Below, one piece after another: positions 61,488 to 64,000 of a stretch of DNA of 64,000 nt. The notes under the pieces were generated by a model. That model saw only the letters and a program-made list of their open reading frames with translations, searched no databases and had not been told where the DNA came from. Each line of letters starts with the position of its first letter. Within the stretch, counting starts at the first letter, position 1. The stretch is from Crotophaga sulcirostris (lineage: Eukaryota > Chordata > Aves > Cuculiformes > Crotophagidae): contig VYZB01000523.1 of NCBI GenBank assembly GCA_013397455.1, positions 307,641 to 371,640 on the forward strand, given 5' to 3'. Made by a program: the position numbers and the translations under genes.

Positions 61488-64000
61488 TATAGTTATTGGC
61501 CAGCCTGAATACAAAGATGGATGGATGCGGTTAATAATCACATTAAATGATCCACTTCAATGCAGTGCCTTTACACTGCAAAAAGCAAACACGATCTTTG
61601 CCTGGTAGTCACAGACAGTAAATTCCCATTAGTAATTTTTCTCAGCATCTTTCTAATAAAAAAGTCAGAAAACTCTAGACAAAAGGCTACGCTAATCAGA
61701 TCAGAATATTAAAAAAATCTTGAGGTGTTTATCCAAGCAGACCCCATGTTTCAGTTACCAAGGGCTTTTCCAAGCACAGCTATTCCAATCTGTGTTGTCC
61801 TGGGTTCCCTCATCAAGAAGATATTCCAGCAAAACAGAAACCCTGTCAGGACTTGCTGCTTAACTGCTGTTGCTTGTGCAGAAAGACACAGTGGGGCCAG
61901 ACCTTCCTAAAAATGCTAATGTTGAAAGCCTTTATCTCTTTGAGGAATTCTAGTTATTTTTACATCGAGTTTTCCCTCAGCTGGGATTGCCATGGACCCA
62001 GTTCTGGGCAGTTGAACACCTGGGAGGCAGAGGAAACTAGTTTCTTGTTCCTAAAATCACCCAGCAGAGCTGGCAGAAGGTTCCTGGAATGAGCATCCCC
62101 TCATATATTGGAAAAAAAAAAAAATCAATGGGCTCCTTATAGACCTGACAGGAAAGCCACAAACAGATAAGGGCATCTTCACTACTATGCTGATCTACAT
62201 CCCCTGTGACTGCAGTTTGGGTCTACATCCTCTCTCACATTAAAACTGCTTTTGTTGAAAAGCCCTCTAAATAAAGGGCTTCCACAATGTCTGCAGAGTT
62301 CCCTAAAGTGATACACTTGAGCAAAGTTTGGGGCCACAAATACTGGACATTAGAATAGTTATTCCAGTAGAGTAGAAACCATCCATAAGGAAATTATGCC
62401 TAATACCGAAACTACTTTGTATGCTACAAGTCCAGGAGCATTTCTGAAGGAGGATACTGAAGCATTTTACTTTCAGGCTGGTGGAGAAACCAAGCTGCTA
62501 TTTGAACAACTGAAAAGAAGCATAGCATAGACAAAGGACCAGATAGAAAACAGAGGACTGGGAAAGAAGAATATTCAGGTTTCACAAGGACAAGGCAATT
62601 GTTAGTGCTTTTTATCAGTGATTCCAAATCTCCAGTGCTGTGGCATGGAGAGAAAGGACAAAAAAAAAATCAGCCAAGGAAAGAAAAGGCCTTTCAAAAA
62701 TAAGAATTTCATAAGAAAAGCAAACAAGGGGAGAATCTCTTGTTCTTTCTCACACACACTGAAAGGTAGAGGAGATCTGATGAAGACTCAGGAATAAGGA
62801 AAAGATTGTCTACTCTTGAAGTGCAGGAGGGGACAACAGATGTAAACACTGATGAGCGCTTTTTGCTTGTGATTACAATCCTGAGAGAGTCTGAAAAACA
62901 CATAGAGATCCTAGAAAAGAAAAGGTATTCATATTCCTAGTTGTTAACTATAAGTTAAGAGTTAGGAGTGTACACAAATAGCGATATGAAAATAACCTCA
63001 TCCTTTCTACATGCCTGTTAAGTCTGACTTGCTCTGAAATGAAAGATCCCCATCCACCTCTCTCTTCTTCTCAGGGAAAAGTCTCTATTGCTGGTAAATG
63101 TATTGGTTTTCAAGGCTATACCCATACACTGGTCTATAAAGAAAACAACACACTTTGATGGAGTAGGAACCTTCCCACAGAATTCAAAAGAAAGACGACT
63201 TTTTTTGTTCTCCACTTAAGTCTATTCTTATTGTACAGGCAGTTTCAGAGGAGGAGTTGTGTAAAAGCTAAATAGGGAAAAAAAAAAAACTTAGCTTCAC
63301 CGCCTGTCACCCTTGAAATCCCTAGCGTGACAATAAGCAGCACTTCCCCACCATATGCCACATGGTTCTGGTGCCTTCCAGAAAGCCTTTTTATCTGATG
63401 ATAGGAACAGACTCCTGCTGCAGATCTGAATGCAGAGGACTGAAAGCACTGCACAAAAGAGTGATGGAGTTGGGGAAAAATGAATGGTTGAGTATACAAA
63501 GAAACAGGAAATCAATTCTCAGAAATATTATCTTTGCTTCTTCTGCCCATCTCCTCCTCCCACGCTTGCTTTCTGTCCCTCACCAGCTTCCTACTGTACC
63601 AGCTCTTCTCCTAGCTACCTGCTAGCAAAGGAAGGAAACTTTACCAAGATCACCTTTCCTCTGCTGGTGCAGTAAGTCTCTGTCTTAAGGGTATTGTCTT
63701 GTTTACCCTGGCCTATTTTTGGCTGTCATCTAAAAAACAGCAACCATTTTTCTGCTTCCCCAAGTATCAAACCAGATGCCACCTAATGACATGATTTGAG
63801 ATCTCTCAGAAATTCTGAGAAATCAACAGAAATATAATTCTTCATACAGTGTAATTTTCAACAGCCATATTTTTTTTAAACAGCAGGGGCCAGCAGGATA
63901 AGAATTCCTGATAAGATTTAAATAAACATACATGTGAGGTAGCAGGAAAGGCAGTTGGTTCCTCAGCTTAGACACACACAGGTAATGACCTCTGCCTCTT
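61488..64000. other. Upstream region to window end, nothing recognised
   Basis: AT-rich noncoding DNA with poly-A runs (62110-62123, 63279-63291). No exon, RNA gene or transposon could be supported. Confidence 0.7.

Overview
This window is vertebrate nuclear DNA, almost certainly from a bird. The coding sequence is broken into short exons with GT/AG borders, the introns and flanks are AT-rich, and the main interspersed repeats are CR1 LINEs of avian type. One CR1 3' end at about 991-1350 carries the typical avian CR1 tail. There are no bacterial, phage, plasmid or CRISPR features. The species cannot be named from the sequence alone.

The window holds one recognisable gene: the 5' part of GREB1L (growth regulation by estrogen in breast cancer 1-like), read right to left on the minus strand. 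Fifteen coding exons were placed by hand from translation, splice sites and phase. They run from the ATG at 36232 down to 687, where the gene leaves the window. Together they encode residues 1-839 plus two bases of the next codon, a bit under half of a protein that is about 1,900 residues in mammals. All exons are intact, with no frameshift or stop. The first 14 introns are all phase 1. The coding order is a conserved N-terminus, an acidic linker, a conserved cysteine-containing block (exons 3-4), a Ser/Thr/Pro-rich linker with a basic nuclear-localisation-like motif (exons 5-9), and then a second conserved block (exons 10-15).

Layout: 1-867 is the partial last intron and exon 15. 868-7748 holds exons 14 to 11, with a CR1 at 991-1350. 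7749-16754 holds exons 10 to 7. 16755-27354 holds exons 6 to 3, with MIR-like and CR1 pieces near 19.1-19.6 kb and a CR1 at 24.8-25.4 kb. 27355-35634 is the longest intron. 35635-36235 holds exon 2 and the ATG exon. 36236-64000 has no recognisable coding sequence. It must be 5' leader intron and/or intergenic DNA, since the ATG exon has only three bases of 5' UTR before its splice acceptor. It contains two small CpG-containing stretches (38.6-39.0 kb and 52.1-52.3 kb), a few sequences that look like conserved regulatory elements but could not be tested here, simple repeats, and an internally deleted CR1 at 60.4-61.5 kb.

I found no undescribed gene system. The most useful points for follow-up are the unbroken run of phase-1 introns, one weak splice donor before the largest intron, the missing leader exon(s), and a good nuclear-receptor DR1 motif in an upstream CpG-bearing stretch. 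Statements about similarity to GREB1L and GREB1 rest on recognition from memory. No database search was run.
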